A DNA stretch of 40,139 bases from Burkholderia sp. E7m39 (GCA_001319865.1 BBSL01000040.1:1-40139), one strand, 5' to 3'. Shown: positions 9,232-17,899, counted from the first letter of the stretch. A program made the numbers and translations. Notes: generated by a model from the sequence alone, not told the origin.

Positions 9232-10500
9232 ATGCGATTTGCGTTGAAGCTCGAAGGGTGCATCCGCGTCATGAAGTCCGCGCTCGCCGTCTCCGTCGTC
9301 GCGATGACGGCTTTCGTGGCGGGCTGCGGCGGCGGGGGCGGCGATTCGTCGTCATCGTCGTCGAACAACAATAGCGGCCCCAACCAGCAGCCGATCGCGG
9401 CGAACGCGGCGAACACCGTGGCCGTGTCCGTCGACCGCGGCATTGCGGGCGCCATCAACATACCGACCGTCACGGTCACCGTCTGCGCGCCGAATTCCAC
9501 CAGCAATTGCGCGACGATCGACCATGTACTGCTCGACACCGGCTCGTATGGCTTGCGCGTCGTCAATTCGGCGCTCGGCTCGCTTACGAACTCGCTTCCC
9601 GTCCAGCAGGCGACGGCGGGCGGCGTGCTCGCCGAATGCACGCAGTTCGCGGACGGCTTCACATGGGGCACGACACGCACGGCGACCGTGAAAATCAGCG
9701 GCGAAGTGGCGAACAACATCCCGATCCAGGTCATCGGCGACCTCGACAATTCGACGGTTCCGGCAAAGGGCTGTGTCAACGGTGCCAACGAGAGTTCGGC
9801 GCAGGCGCTCGGCACGAAAGGCATTCTCGGCATCGGCGTGGCGCCCGTGGATTGCGGCACGCGCTGCTCGGTGCAGTCGATCGCCCAGGACAGCAGCATT
9901 TACTACGCATGCCCGAATGGCACGAACTGCACGCAGACCGTGGCCGAAACGTTCAAGCAGGTGGCCAACCCGGTGCACAACTTCCCCGTCGACAACAACG
10001 GCGTGATCGTGCAGATGGCGCCGATTCCATCGAACGGCGCGGCGTCGGCGAGCGGGACCGTCGTGTTCGGCATCGGCACGCAGTCGAACAACGGCAATAC
10101 AGCCGGTTCGACCTACACCACCGACCAGTCCGGCGACTTTCCCGTGGCCAACCAGTCGAACACCGTGTTTCTCGATTCGGGGTCGAACGGCTACTTCTTC
10201 CAGGACAACACGCTGCCGACCTGCACCAACCTGACGGATTTCTATTGCCCCACTTCGACCCAGCAGCGCACGGTGAATCTGGTCGGCACGAACGGCGCGA
10301 AGGGCAGCGTCAATATCAGCATCGCGAACGCGCAGAACTTGCTCAACAACACCAGCAACTTCGCCTTCAATGACCTGGGCGGGCATGTCGACTCCATACC
10401 GGGGACCGACCTCGGCATTCCGTTCTTCTATGGCCGTTACGTCTACTATGGCATGGACAAGCGCGCGACGGGCGGCGCGGCGCCGTTCGTCGCGTTCTAG
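9232..10500 (+). CDS. DUF3443-family lipoprotein, putative pepsin-like aspartic protease
   Basis: The product is 422 residues with a lipoprotein signal: hydrophobic segment, then lipobox VAGC with Cys32, and a Gly/Ser/Asn-rich tether (33-55). It matches what I know as DUF3443, a family without an assigned function. Motifs of bilobal aspartic proteases appear in the expected order. LLDTGSYGLRV holds Asp102 (compare pepsin DTGSSNLWV). FTWGTTRTATV near residue 145 sits where the flap would be. GILGIG is at 197-202, VVFGIG follows, then FLDSGSNGYFF with Asp315. LGIPFFYGRYVYYGMD near 394-409 resembles the C-terminal strand of the pepsin fold. The protease call is my inference. An alternative start at 9271 would still keep the signal. 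It is co-transcribed with the DUF2844 gene. Confidence 0.8.
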   Translation: MRFALKLEGCIRVMKSALAVSVVAMTAFVAGCGGGGGDSSSSSSNNNSGPNQQPIAANAANTVAVSVDRGIAGAINIPTVTVTVCAPNSTSNCATIDHVLLDTGSYGLRVVNSALGSLTNSLPVQQATAGGVLAECTQFADGFTWGTTRTATVKISGEVANNIPIQVIGDLDNSTVPAKGCVNGANESSAQALGTKGILGIGVAPVDCGTRCSVQSIAQDSSIYYACPNGTNCTQTVAETFKQVANPVHNFPVDNNGVIVQMAPIPSNGAASASGTVVFGIGTQSNNGNTAGSTYTTDQSGDFPVANQSNTVFLDSGSNGYFFQDNTLPTCTNLTDFYCPTSTQQRTVNLVGTNGAKGSVNISIANAQNLLNNTSNFAFNDLGGHVDSIPGTDLGIPFFYGRYVYYGMDKRATGGAAPFVAF

Positions 10501-10517
10501 CGCTGCCGCACGCGCAG

Positions 10518-10547
10518 CCCGCTGCCCCGCGACGGGGCGGCGGGTTT
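10518..10547 (+). terminator. Hairpin terminator after the DUF3443 gene
   Basis: A 12-bp stem (10518-10529 with 10533-10544, one G-U pair) with a 3-nt loop is followed by TTT. It sits 18 nt after the stop codon and would isolate the DUF2844/DUF3443 operon from flhB. Confidence 0.6.
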
Positions 10548-10611
10548 GCCGCAAGACGCAGGGGGCGCCCGCTAGATCGACGCGGCGCGCCCGCCCCGTC
10601 CTCGTTCCATC

Positions 10612-10656
10612 GCTTGAAATACCCCGGTTTCCCCACCTTTATCCGCCAATCGCGGC
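10612..10656. promoter_or_regulatory. Putative FlhD4C2 box upstream of flhB
   Basis: Two imperfect inverted half-sites, CGCTTGAAATA and its counterpart TTATCCGCCAAT, are arranged with 18 nt between the ATA and TAT cores. The enteric FlhD4C2 consensus (AAYGS-N2/3-AAATARCG, 10-12 nt, then its inverse) predicts 16-18. The box before flgB has the same 18-nt spacing. It stands about 70-110 nt before the flhB start. The match is partial. Confidence 0.4.
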
Positions 10657-10723
10657 TCGACATCTGCAGGAATAATGGCTCCCACTGAAAAAGGGCATGG
10701 TGCCCTTTCAGCTGGAGAGCGCA

Positions 10724-11935
10724 TTGGCAGAGGATAGCGACCTCGAGAAAACCGAATCAGCCACTCCCCGGCGCCTCGACCAGGCGCGCGAGGACGGGCA
10801 GATCGCGCGCTCGCGGGAGCTGGCCACGTTCGCGCTCGTATCGGCGGGGTTCTTCGGCGCGTGGGGCATGTCGGGGATGATCGGCGAGCACATGCAGACG
10901 ATGCTGCGCACGGCGTTCACCTTCAATCACGCGAGCGTCTTCGACACGAAGCAGACATGGGCGGGCGCGGGCGTCGTCGCGCGCGAAGGGGCCTATATCC
11001 TGCTGCCGCTGCTCTTGCTGACCGGGCTCGCCGCGCTGCTCGCGCCGATGGCGCTTGGCGGCTGGCTGCTGTCGACCAAATCGCTCGCGCCGAATTTCGG
11101 GCGTCTGGACCCCATCAAGGGTTTTGGCCGCATCTTTTCGCTCAACGGGTTCATCCAGCTCGGCATGTCGCTCGCGAAGATTCTCGTGATCGGGCTGATC
11201 GGCGGACTCGCAATCTGGAACCGGCGCGACGACATTCTCGCGCTCGGCACGCAGCCGCTTCACACGGCGCTCGCGAACGCGGCGCACATGATTGCCGTGT
11301 GCTGCGCGATGACGGTCGCGGGCATGTTCGTGATCGCCGCGCTCGACGTTCCGTATCAGGTATGGAACTTCCACAAGAAGCTGCGCATGACGAAGGAAGA
11401 AGTGAAGCGCGAGCATCGCGAGAGCGAAGGCGATCCGCACGTCAAGGCGCGCCTGCGCTCGCAGCAGCGCGCGATGGCGCGGCGCCGGATGATGGCGAAC
11501 GTGCCGAAGGCGGACGTCGTCGTGACCAACCCGACGCACTTCGCCGTCGCGCTGCAATACACGGACGGCGAGATGGGCGCGCCGAAGGTCGTCGCGAAGG
11601 GCGTGAACCTCGTGGCCGCGCGCATCCGCGAGCTGGCCACCGAACACAACATTCCGCTGCTCGAAGCGCCGCCGCTCGCGCGCGCGCTGTATCACAACGT
11701 CGAATTGAACCGCGAGATTCCGGGCGCGCTGTACGGCGCCGTCGCGGAAGTGCTCGCATGGGTTTATCAGCTGCGCCGCTTCAAGGAAGACGGGGGCGTC
11801 AAGCCGGTCGCGCCGACGGAGCTCGAGGTGCCGCCGGAACTGGACAAGGGCGGCGTGTCGGACGACGACGCCGGCGAGGAAGCAGCCGACGCGCTCGGTG
11901 GCGACAACAATCAAGGTAACGGAGCATCAGCATGA
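10724..11935 (+). CDS. flhB: Flagellar type III export switch protein FlhB
   Basis: FlhB is an inner-membrane export-gate component that switches substrate class from rod/hook to filament. The N-terminal part has four membrane segments (about residues 35-210). The cytoplasmic part holds the self-cleaving NPTH motif (VVTNPTHFAVALQY, around nt 11530), then the usual PLLEAPPLARALY sequence. I chose the TTG at 10724 (MAEDSDLEKTE) because GGAGAG at 10714-10719 is well placed and FlhB proteins usually begin MAEDSD. An in-frame ATG at 10697 has no ribosome site. The Asp/Glu-rich C-tail is variable. The stop overlaps the flhA start by 4 nt. Confidence 0.95.
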   Translation: MAEDSDLEKTESATPRRLDQAREDGQIARSRELATFALVSAGFFGAWGMSGMIGEHMQTMLRTAFTFNHASVFDTKQTWAGAGVVAREGAYILLPLLLLTGLAALLAPMALGGWLLSTKSLAPNFGRLDPIKGFGRIFSLNGFIQLGMSLAKILVIGLIGGLAIWNRRDDILALGTQPLHTALANAAHMIAVCCAMTVAGMFVIAALDVPYQVWNFHKKLRMTKEEVKREHRESEGDPHVKARLRSQQRAMARRRMMANVPKADVVVTNPTHFAVALQYTDGEMGAPKVVAKGVNLVAARIRELATEHNIPLLEAPPLARALYHNVELNREIPGALYGAVAEVLAWVYQLRRFKEDGGVKPVAPTELEVPPELDKGGVSDDDAGEEAADALGGDNNQGNGASA

Positions 11936-14031
11936 ACGCCCGCGCGGGTTTCCTTTCACGACGGCCGGACGCGCTGAACGGCACCAACCTGCGGGCACTG
12001 GCGGGCCCGCTGCTGATCGTCATGATCCTCGGCATGATGATCCTGCCGTTGCCGCCGTTCCTGCTGGATCTGCTGTTCACGTTCAACATCGCGCTGTCCG
12101 TGATGGTGCTGCTCGTCAGCATGTACACGATGAAGCCGCTCGACTTCGCGGCCTTCCCTAGCGTGCTGCTGTTCTCGACGCTGCTGCGGCTGTCGCTGAA
12201 CGTCGCGTCGACGCGCGTGGTGCTGCTCGAAGGCCACACCGGCCCGGGCGCGGCGGGCGCCGTGATCGAGGCCTTCGGTCATTTCCTCGTGGGCGGCAAC
12301 TTCGCCGTCGGTATCGTGGTGTTCATCATCCTGATGGTGATCAACTTCATGGTCATCACGAAGGGCGCCGGGCGTATCGCGGAAGTGTCCGCGCGCTTCA
12401 CGCTCGACGCGATGCCCGGCAAACAGATGTCGATCGATGCCGACCTGAACGCCGGCATGATCAACGAAGACCAGGCCCGCAAGCGGCGGATGGAAGTCTC
12501 GCAGGAAGCCGAGTTCTACGGCTCGATGGACGGCGCGAGCAAGTTCGTGCGCGGCGACGCGATTGCCGGCCTGTTGATCATGGTGATCAACATTCTCGGC
12601 GGGCTGATCGTCGGCGTCGTGCAGCACGGCATGGACTTCGCCGACGCCGGCAAGACCTACACGCTGCTGACGATCGGCGACGGCCTGGTCGCGCAGATTC
12701 CGTCGCTGGTGATTTCGACGGCAGCGGGCGTGATCGTGTCGCGCGTCGCGACCAACGAAGACATCGGCACGCAGCTGACGGGCCAGCTGTTCACGAATCC
12801 GCGCGTGTTGATGATCACGGGCTCGATCCTCGTGCTGATGGGCGTGATTCCGGGCATGCCGCACTTCGCGTTTCTGCTGTTGGGCGCCGGCGCGATCCAG
12901 CTCGGCCGCACGATGAAGACGCGTGCCGCGCGCAGCAAGACGGGCACGGCGCTCGCCGAAGTCGCGCCGCAGGCGCTCGCGCCGACGGAAGCGTCGGAAG
13001 CGAGCTGGGACGACGTGACGATGATCGACGCGCTCGGGCTCGAAGTCGGCTATCGCCTGATTCCTCTCGTCGACAAAAACACAGATGGCGAACTGCTCAG
13101 GCGCATCAAGAACATCCGCAAGAAGTTCGCGCAGGAAATCGGCTTCCTGCCGCCCGTCATTCATATCCGCGACAACCTGGAACTGCGGCCGAATGGCTAC
13201 CGGATCGCGTTGAAGGGCGTCGAAGTCGGCATCGGCGAGGCGTATCCCGGCCAGTGGCTCGCGATCAATCCCGGCCAGGTGACGGCCGCGCTGCCGGGCA
13301 CGCCGACCACGGACCCGGCGTTCGGCCTGCCCGCGATCTGGATCGACACGAACCTGCGCGAACAGGCGCAGGTGTACGGCTACACGGTGGTCGATTCGAG
13401 CACCGTGGTGGCGACGCACCTGAACCACCTCGTCGTCACGCACGCGGCGGAGCTGCTCGGCCGTCAGGAAGTGCAGGCGCTGATCGAGCGGATGCAAAAG
13501 GATGCCGCGCCTCTCGTCGACGATGTCGTGCCGAAGACGGTGCCCGTCGCCACGCTGCAGAAGGTGCTGCAGAACCTGCTGGAGGAGGGCGTGCCCATCC
13601 GCGACATGCGCACGATTCTCGAAGCGCTGTCCGAACATGGCTTGAAGATCACCGATGCGCACGACCTCACGGCGGCCGTGCGCCTGTCGCTTGGCCGCGC
13701 TATCACGCAGCAGTGGTTCCCCGGCAACGGCGACATCCAGGTGATGGGGCTCGACGCGCATCTGGAACGCCTGTTGACCCAGGCGCTCGCGACGGGCACG
13801 AATCCCGGTCTCGAGCCGGGTCTCGCCAATACGCTGCTGATGGAAACGCAAAAGGCGATGTCGCGGCAGCAGAACCTTGGCTTGACGCCAGTGATGCTGG
13901 TTCAGCATTCGTTGCGGGCGATGCTTGCTCGCTTCTTGCGGCGCAGTTTGCCGCAGTTGAAGGTCCTGTCTTATGCGGAGGTGCCGGATACGCGGCATGT
14001 GAGGGTTGTGAATGTGATTGGAGCGCAGTAG
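11932..14031 (+). CDS. flhA: Flagellar type III export protein FlhA
   Basis: FlhA forms the nonameric export ring of the flagellar secretion system. The product is 699 residues, normal for the family. The N-terminal half has about eight membrane segments and the conserved FHIPEP-family core around nt 12170-12480 (RLSLNVASTRVVLLEG, then SARFTLDAMPGKQMSIDADL). The C-terminal cytoplasmic domain (from about residue 350) binds chaperone-substrate complexes. The ATG overlaps the flhB stop (ATGA). Confidence 0.97.
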   Translation: MNARAGFLSRRPDALNGTNLRALAGPLLIVMILGMMILPLPPFLLDLLFTFNIALSVMVLLVSMYTMKPLDFAAFPSVLLFSTLLRLSLNVASTRVVLLEGHTGPGAAGAVIEAFGHFLVGGNFAVGIVVFIILMVINFMVITKGAGRIAEVSARFTLDAMPGKQMSIDADLNAGMINEDQARKRRMEVSQEAEFYGSMDGASKFVRGDAIAGLLIMVINILGGLIVGVVQHGMDFADAGKTYTLLTIGDGLVAQIPSLVISTAAGVIVSRVATNEDIGTQLTGQLFTNPRVLMITGSILVLMGVIPGMPHFAFLLLGAGAIQLGRTMKTRAARSKTGTALAEVAPQALAPTEASEASWDDVTMIDALGLEVGYRLIPLVDKNTDGELLRRIKNIRKKFAQEIGFLPPVIHIRDNLELRPNGYRIALKGVEVGIGEAYPGQWLAINPGQVTAALPGTPTTDPAFGLPAIWIDTNLREQAQVYGYTVVDSSTVVATHLNHLVVTHAAELLGRQEVQALIERMQKDAAPLVDDVVPKTVPVATLQKVLQNLLEEGVPIRDMRTILEALSEHGLKITDAHDLTAAVRLSLGRAITQQWFPGNGDIQVMGLDAHLERLLTQALATGTNPGLEPGLANTLLMETQKAMSRQQNLGLTPVMLVQHSLRAMLARFLRRSLPQLKVLSYAEVPDTRHVRVVNVIGAQ

Positions 14032-14362
14032 GTCTTTTTTCTGTCTGCGACGCTGGTCGTGTTCTGCGTTGCGCGTTCGCGGGGTGGGCGTTGCTGTTGG
14101 GTGACGGCCGCAAAGGGCAAGCACACGCCAGCAACGCGAATGCCCACGCAAAGGGCCATCACACACCCGCGTCGCGGCAATCAAACCAGAGGGCAAACCC
14201 TACCGCACCGCCCGCCGGGAACCGGCAAACCAGTTTCCATCGCGCGAATTGCCGCCGTTTCCCCTTCTTTTTTGCCCGATGGCGATTGGACCGCTGCCGC
14301 AATAATTCATCTCATCGGGAAACGGTATGTCGCCGGTCCGCGCAGCTCATCGGAGAATCAGC
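14032..14362 (+). other. Intergenic region flhA-flhF with a repeat fragment
   Basis: The 331-base gap contains no gene. Positions 14085-14160 hold a degenerate copy of the dispersed repeat described at 30667-30890. I found no clear terminator after flhA and no convincing promoter before flhF, so flhF may be reached by read-through from flhBA. Confidence 0.5.
14085..14160. repeat. Degenerate copy of the 60-bp dispersed repeat
   Basis: Bases 14113-14155 (GGGCAAGCACACGCC, GCAACGCG, AATGCCCACGCAAAGGGC) match the right-arm 60-bp unit at 30725-30785 with an internal deletion of about 20 bases. The segment can also fold: GCGTTGCTG at 14088-14096 pairs with CAGCAACGC at 14129-14137. Confidence 0.65.
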
Positions 14363-16246
14363 TTGAACATTCGTAAATTTGTCGGTGCAACGAGTCGTGA
14401 CGCGCTGCGTCTCGTCCGCGAAGCATTGGGCTCCGATGCAGTGGTGTTGTCGAACCGGACGAATGAAGATGGCTCGGTCGAAATCGTCGCCGTCGCTGAC
14501 CGCGACCTGAGCGCCATCGCGCCGCGCAAGCAGGAAGGCGCTGCTGCCGGGAACGCCGGCCGGAATGTCAACATCGCGTCCGGCAGTGGGCGCCCGCTGC
14601 TGCCGACCGCCGCGCCGTCGATGCCCGTCAATCCCTATGCGAGCGGCATGCCTGACGTGTTCTCGTCGGTGTTCGGCGCGAGCCCGGAAGCGGGCACCGA
14701 GCGCATGCCCGCCGCGAGCGAAGAAAAAGACGAACCGCAAGCAGCCGCGTCCGCCGACAACGCCAGCAGCGACAACGCCCCAGCCAGCGCCGCCAGGGAC
14801 GACGTGCGCGTCGAGCTGCGCGGGGAAGCCCGCAGCGAAGCACGCAACGAGTCGGCCGCAGCGCCCGCCGCAGCCAGCAAGCCCGCTGTGCCCGCGACGC
14901 CGGAAGCCTCCGCCCGCCCGCGCACGATGGCCGAAACGAATCCGTGGCTGATCGACCATGCGCGCCGCATCGCGGCGAAGGACGTGGTCCCTGCCGCCAA
15001 CCCGACCATGACGCCCGCCGCCGCGATGGCGCGCGGTCTGGGCACGCCCGTCGATGCAACGGCCGAAGCAGAAAAGCCCGAGTGGGCGCGCGAAGCCGCC
15101 CAACTGGCCGCGCGCCGCGCGGTGCAGAACAACGGCGCGTCGTCGGCAGCGGAAGGCGCAGGTAATGGCAACGCGTCCGCCGACGCTCGCAAGAACGGCG
15201 CCGCCGACATGACGCCGAAGGTCGCCGCCGCGCTGACGGAATCGATCAAATCGCGCATCGAACAGATGGTCAACGAGACGGTGATGAGCGAGCTCGTCTC
15301 GATGCGCGGAATGATGGAAGAGCAGTTTGCGGGTCTGCTGTGGGCGGACCGCCAGCGCCGCAGTCCGGCACACGCCGCGTTGAACAAGCACCTGTTCGCC
15401 GCCGGCTTCTCGGCGCAGCTCGTGAAGATGGTGGTCGACAACCTGCCCGAAGTCGACAGCCTCGACGAAGGCATGGAGTGGGTGAAGACGGTGCTCGAAT
15501 CGAACGTGCCCGTGATGGAAAACGAAGACGCGCTGATGGAACGCGGCGGCGTGTTCGCGCTGATGGGCCCGACGGGCGTCGGCAAGACCACGACCACGGC
15601 CAAGCTCGCCGCGCGCTGCGTGATGCGCTTCGGCGCCAGCAAGGTTGCGCTGCTCACCACCGACAGCTACCGGATCGGCGGTCATGAGCAGCTGCGCATC
15701 TTCGGCAAGATTCTCGGCGTGTCGGTGCATGCCGTGAAGGACAGCACCGACCTGCAACTCGCGCTCTCGGAGCTGCGCAACAAGCACATCGTGCTGATCG
15801 ACACGATCGGCATGAGCCAGCGCGACCGGCTCGTCTCCGACCAGATTTCGATGCTGTGCCGCGCCGGCCAGCACGTGCAGCGTCTGTTGCTGCTGAACGC
15901 GACGAGCCACGGCGACACGCTGAACGAAGTCGTGCAGGCCTACCAGAACGCGCCGGACCAGCAGCCGCTCGCCGGCTGCATCCTGACCAAGATCGACGAA
16001 GCGACCAATCTCGGCGCCGTGCTCGACACCGTGATCCGCTACAAGCTGCCCGTGCACTACGTGTCGACGGGACAGAAGGTGCCGGAGAACCTGTACGTCG
16101 CGACGAGGAAATTCCTGATCAAGAGCGCCTTCTGCATTCCGCGCGACAACTCGCCATTCGTGCCGCAGGACGAAGACGTGCCGGCGCTGCTGTCGGCGCT
16201 GTCGGCCCGCTCGACTGCCGATCTGCATGAGGTTCGCTTTGGATAA
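14363..16246 (+). CDS. flhF: Flagellar placement SRP-type GTPase FlhF
   Basis: FlhF directs flagellum position and early assembly at the membrane. It is a GTPase related to Ffh and FtsY. The C-terminal G domain shows G1 GPTGVGKTTTT (from residue 402), G2 TTDSYRIGGHEQL, G3 LIDTIGMSQRD and G4 LTKIDEATNLG. The N-terminal MNIRKFVGATSRDALRLVRE is family-typical. The 627 residues exceed common FlhF lengths (roughly 430-500) because of an Ala-rich low-complexity stretch at about 55-290. The TTG at 14363 is chosen since GGAGAA at 14352-14357 is 5 nt upstream and the family start MNIRKF lies there. Its end overlaps flhG. Confidence 0.94.
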   Translation: MNIRKFVGATSRDALRLVREALGSDAVVLSNRTNEDGSVEIVAVADRDLSAIAPRKQEGAAAGNAGRNVNIASGSGRPLLPTAAPSMPVNPYASGMPDVFSSVFGASPEAGTERMPAASEEKDEPQAAASADNASSDNAPASAARDDVRVELRGEARSEARNESAAAPAAASKPAVPATPEASARPRTMAETNPWLIDHARRIAAKDVVPAANPTMTPAAAMARGLGTPVDATAEAEKPEWAREAAQLAARRAVQNNGASSAAEGAGNGNASADARKNGAADMTPKVAAALTESIKSRIEQMVNETVMSELVSMRGMMEEQFAGLLWADRQRRSPAHAALNKHLFAAGFSAQLVKMVVDNLPEVDSLDEGMEWVKTVLESNVPVMENEDALMERGGVFALMGPTGVGKTTTTAKLAARCVMRFGASKVALLTTDSYRIGGHEQLRIFGKILGVSVHAVKDSTDLQLALSELRNKHIVLIDTIGMSQRDRLVSDQISMLCRAGQHVQRLLLLNATSHGDTLNEVVQAYQNAPDQQPLAGCILTKIDEATNLGAVLDTVIRYKLPVHYVSTGQKVPENLYVATRKFLIKSAFCIPRDNSPFVPQDEDVPALLSALSARSTADLHEVRFG

Positions 16247-17108
16247 GTTCGTGCTGGATCAGGCGGAAGGATTGAGGCGTCTGCTCGCGCGCTCCGGCTC
16301 GCGGGTGGTCGCGGTGGCGGGCGGCTCACATGGCGTGGGCGTCACGACGACGGTGGTGAACCTAGCCGCAGCGCTCGCGGAGCAGGGCAAGGATGTGCTG
16401 GTGATCGACGAGAGTCCCGGCGAGCGCTCGGTGAGCGCGACGCTCGGCGGCATGCGCGGCGTGGGCAACCTGGCCGCTGTGATGCGCGGCGAGATGACCC
16501 TCGACCAGGCCGTCGGCCGGCATGCGTCGGGCTTCGCGGTGCTCGCAGCCTCGCGCGGCAATCGCGAGAGCTGCACGCGCGAACAGATGAACGTGCTGTT
16601 GAGCGGTCCCGCCGACGTGGTGCTGATCGACGCGCAAGTGGATCGCGAAGGCTCGCTGTCGGCGCTTGCGATGCAGTCGCACGACGTGCTGATGGTGACG
16701 CGCGTCGCGGCGCAGGCGATCACCGACGCGTATGCGTGCATGAAGCGTTTGCACTTCGCGCACGCGATTGCGCAGTTTCGCGTGCTCGTCAACCACGTGC
16801 AGAGCGTGGCCGATGCGCACACCGCTTTTGAAAACCTGGCGGGCGTGGCGGGGCGTTACCTCGCCGTGTCGCTGGAAGATGCCGGCTGCGTCGCGGCCGA
16901 GCCCTTGATGGCGCGGGCCCTGGAGTTGTCACGTTGTGTCGTCGATGCATTTCCGTCGGCACCCGCTGCGCGCGACTTCCGGCATATCGCAGCCGAACTG
17001 CAGTACTGGCCGATGCGGCCAGCGATTTCGTCACGGACGCACAGCGTGCCGCAGGCGACCGTAACTGCGGCGCAATACGCCGAACAACCGTCTGCGCAGC
17101 ACGCCTGA
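16239..17108 (+). CDS. flhG: Flagellar number regulator FlhG/FleN (MinD-like), with altered Walker A
   Basis: FlhG is a MinD/ParA-like ATPase that limits flagellum number, working with FlhF. Position after flhF, length (about 290 residues) and the start of the fold (VVAVAGGSHGVGVTTTVVNLAAALAE, split by the P-loop) support the call. The P-loop reads GGSHGVGVTT where MinD-type proteins have GKGGVGKT, so the signature Lys and the phosphate-binding Lys are both replaced. The VLVIDES segment keeps the strand-2 Asp. ATPase activity may be weak or lost. TTG 16239 has GAGG 6 nt upstream; ATG 16227 in frame lacks a ribosome site but is possible. It overlaps flhF by 8 nt (or 20 nt). Confidence 0.88.
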   Translation: MDKFVLDQAEGLRRLLARSGSRVVAVAGGSHGVGVTTTVVNLAAALAEQGKDVLVIDESPGERSVSATLGGMRGVGNLAAVMRGEMTLDQAVGRHASGFAVLAASRGNRESCTREQMNVLLSGPADVVLIDAQVDREGSLSALAMQSHDVLMVTRVAAQAITDAYACMKRLHFAHAIAQFRVLVNHVQSVADAHTAFENLAGVAGRYLAVSLEDAGCVAAEPLMARALELSRCVVDAFPSAPAARDFRHIAAELQYWPMRPAISSRTHSVPQATVTAAQYAEQPSAQHA

Positions 17109-17133
17109 GGGCAGAAAGGACAAGGGGAGCACG

Positions 17134-17865
17134 ATGTACAACGCTCAAGGAAAAATTTCGCAAGCCGATGTCCTGACGAAATATGCACCGCTGGTGCGCC
17201 GTCTCGGTTTGCAACTCGTCGCCAAGATGCCGGCGAGCGTCGATCTCGACGATCTGATCCAGGCGGGCATGATCGGTCTGCTGGATGCGGCGAGCCGTTA
17301 TAAGGAAGACCAGGGCGCGCAGTTCGAAACCTACGCGAGCCAGCGGATTCGCGGCGCGATGCTCGACGAGCTGCGCAGCAACGACTGGTTGCCGCGCAGC
17401 CTGCGCCGCACGTCGCGCGAGGTCGAGACGGCCGTGCATCAGGTCGAGCAGTCGCTGGGGCGTTCGGCGAGCGAGACGGAAATTGCCGAGCATCTGAAGA
17501 TGCCGCTCGACGAGTACCAGTCGATGCTGCAGGACCTGCACGGCAGCCAGCTGATCTATTACGAAGACTTCGATCGCTCGGCGGACGATGAGCCGTTCCT
17601 CGACCGCTATTGCGTCGATCATTCGGACCCTCTGTCGGCGCTGCTGGACGAATCGCTGCGCGGGGCGCTCGTCGAGGCGATCGACCGGTTGCCGGAACGC
17701 GAGAAGCTGCTGATGTCGCTGTACTATGAGCGCGGCTTGAATCTGCGCGAGATCGGCGCGGTGATGGAAGTGAGCGAGTCGCGGGTTTGTCAGCTGCATT
17801 CGCAGGCAGTGGCGCGGCTGCGGACGCGGTTGCGCGAGCAGGCGTGGGCTTCGGCGGAGACTTGA
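17134..17865 (+). CDS. fliA: Flagellar sigma factor FliA (sigma-28)
   Basis: FliA directs RNA polymerase to late flagellar and chemotaxis promoters and is held by FlgM until the hook is finished. The 243-residue protein has region 2 (APLVRRLGLQLVAKMPASVD, then DLIQAGMIGLLDA and GAQFETYASQRIRGAMLDELR), region 3 (SREVETAVHQVEQSLGR) and region 4 with a helix-turn-helix (LNLREIGAVMEVSESRVCQLHSQAVARLR). It is the last gene of the flhBAFG-fliA run, 25 nt after flhG, and is followed by a strong terminator. Sites matching its promoter consensus occur before flgM, ycgR and flgK. Confidence 0.97.
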   Translation: MYNAQGKISQADVLTKYAPLVRRLGLQLVAKMPASVDLDDLIQAGMIGLLDAASRYKEDQGAQFETYASQRIRGAMLDELRSNDWLPRSLRRTSREVETAVHQVEQSLGRSASETEIAEHLKMPLDEYQSMLQDLHGSQLIYYEDFDRSADDEPFLDRYCVDHSDPLSALLDESLRGALVEAIDRLPEREKLLMSLYYERGLNLREIGAVMEVSESRVCQLHSQAVARLRTRLREQAWASAET

Positions 17866-17899
17866 GGGACGTCTTTGCTGATGGGGGTCGTGCTTGGGA

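Noticed and set aside
14300..14328. FlhDC box before flhF
   Set aside because: The only ATA/TAT pair there has 21 nt between cores and poor half-sites.
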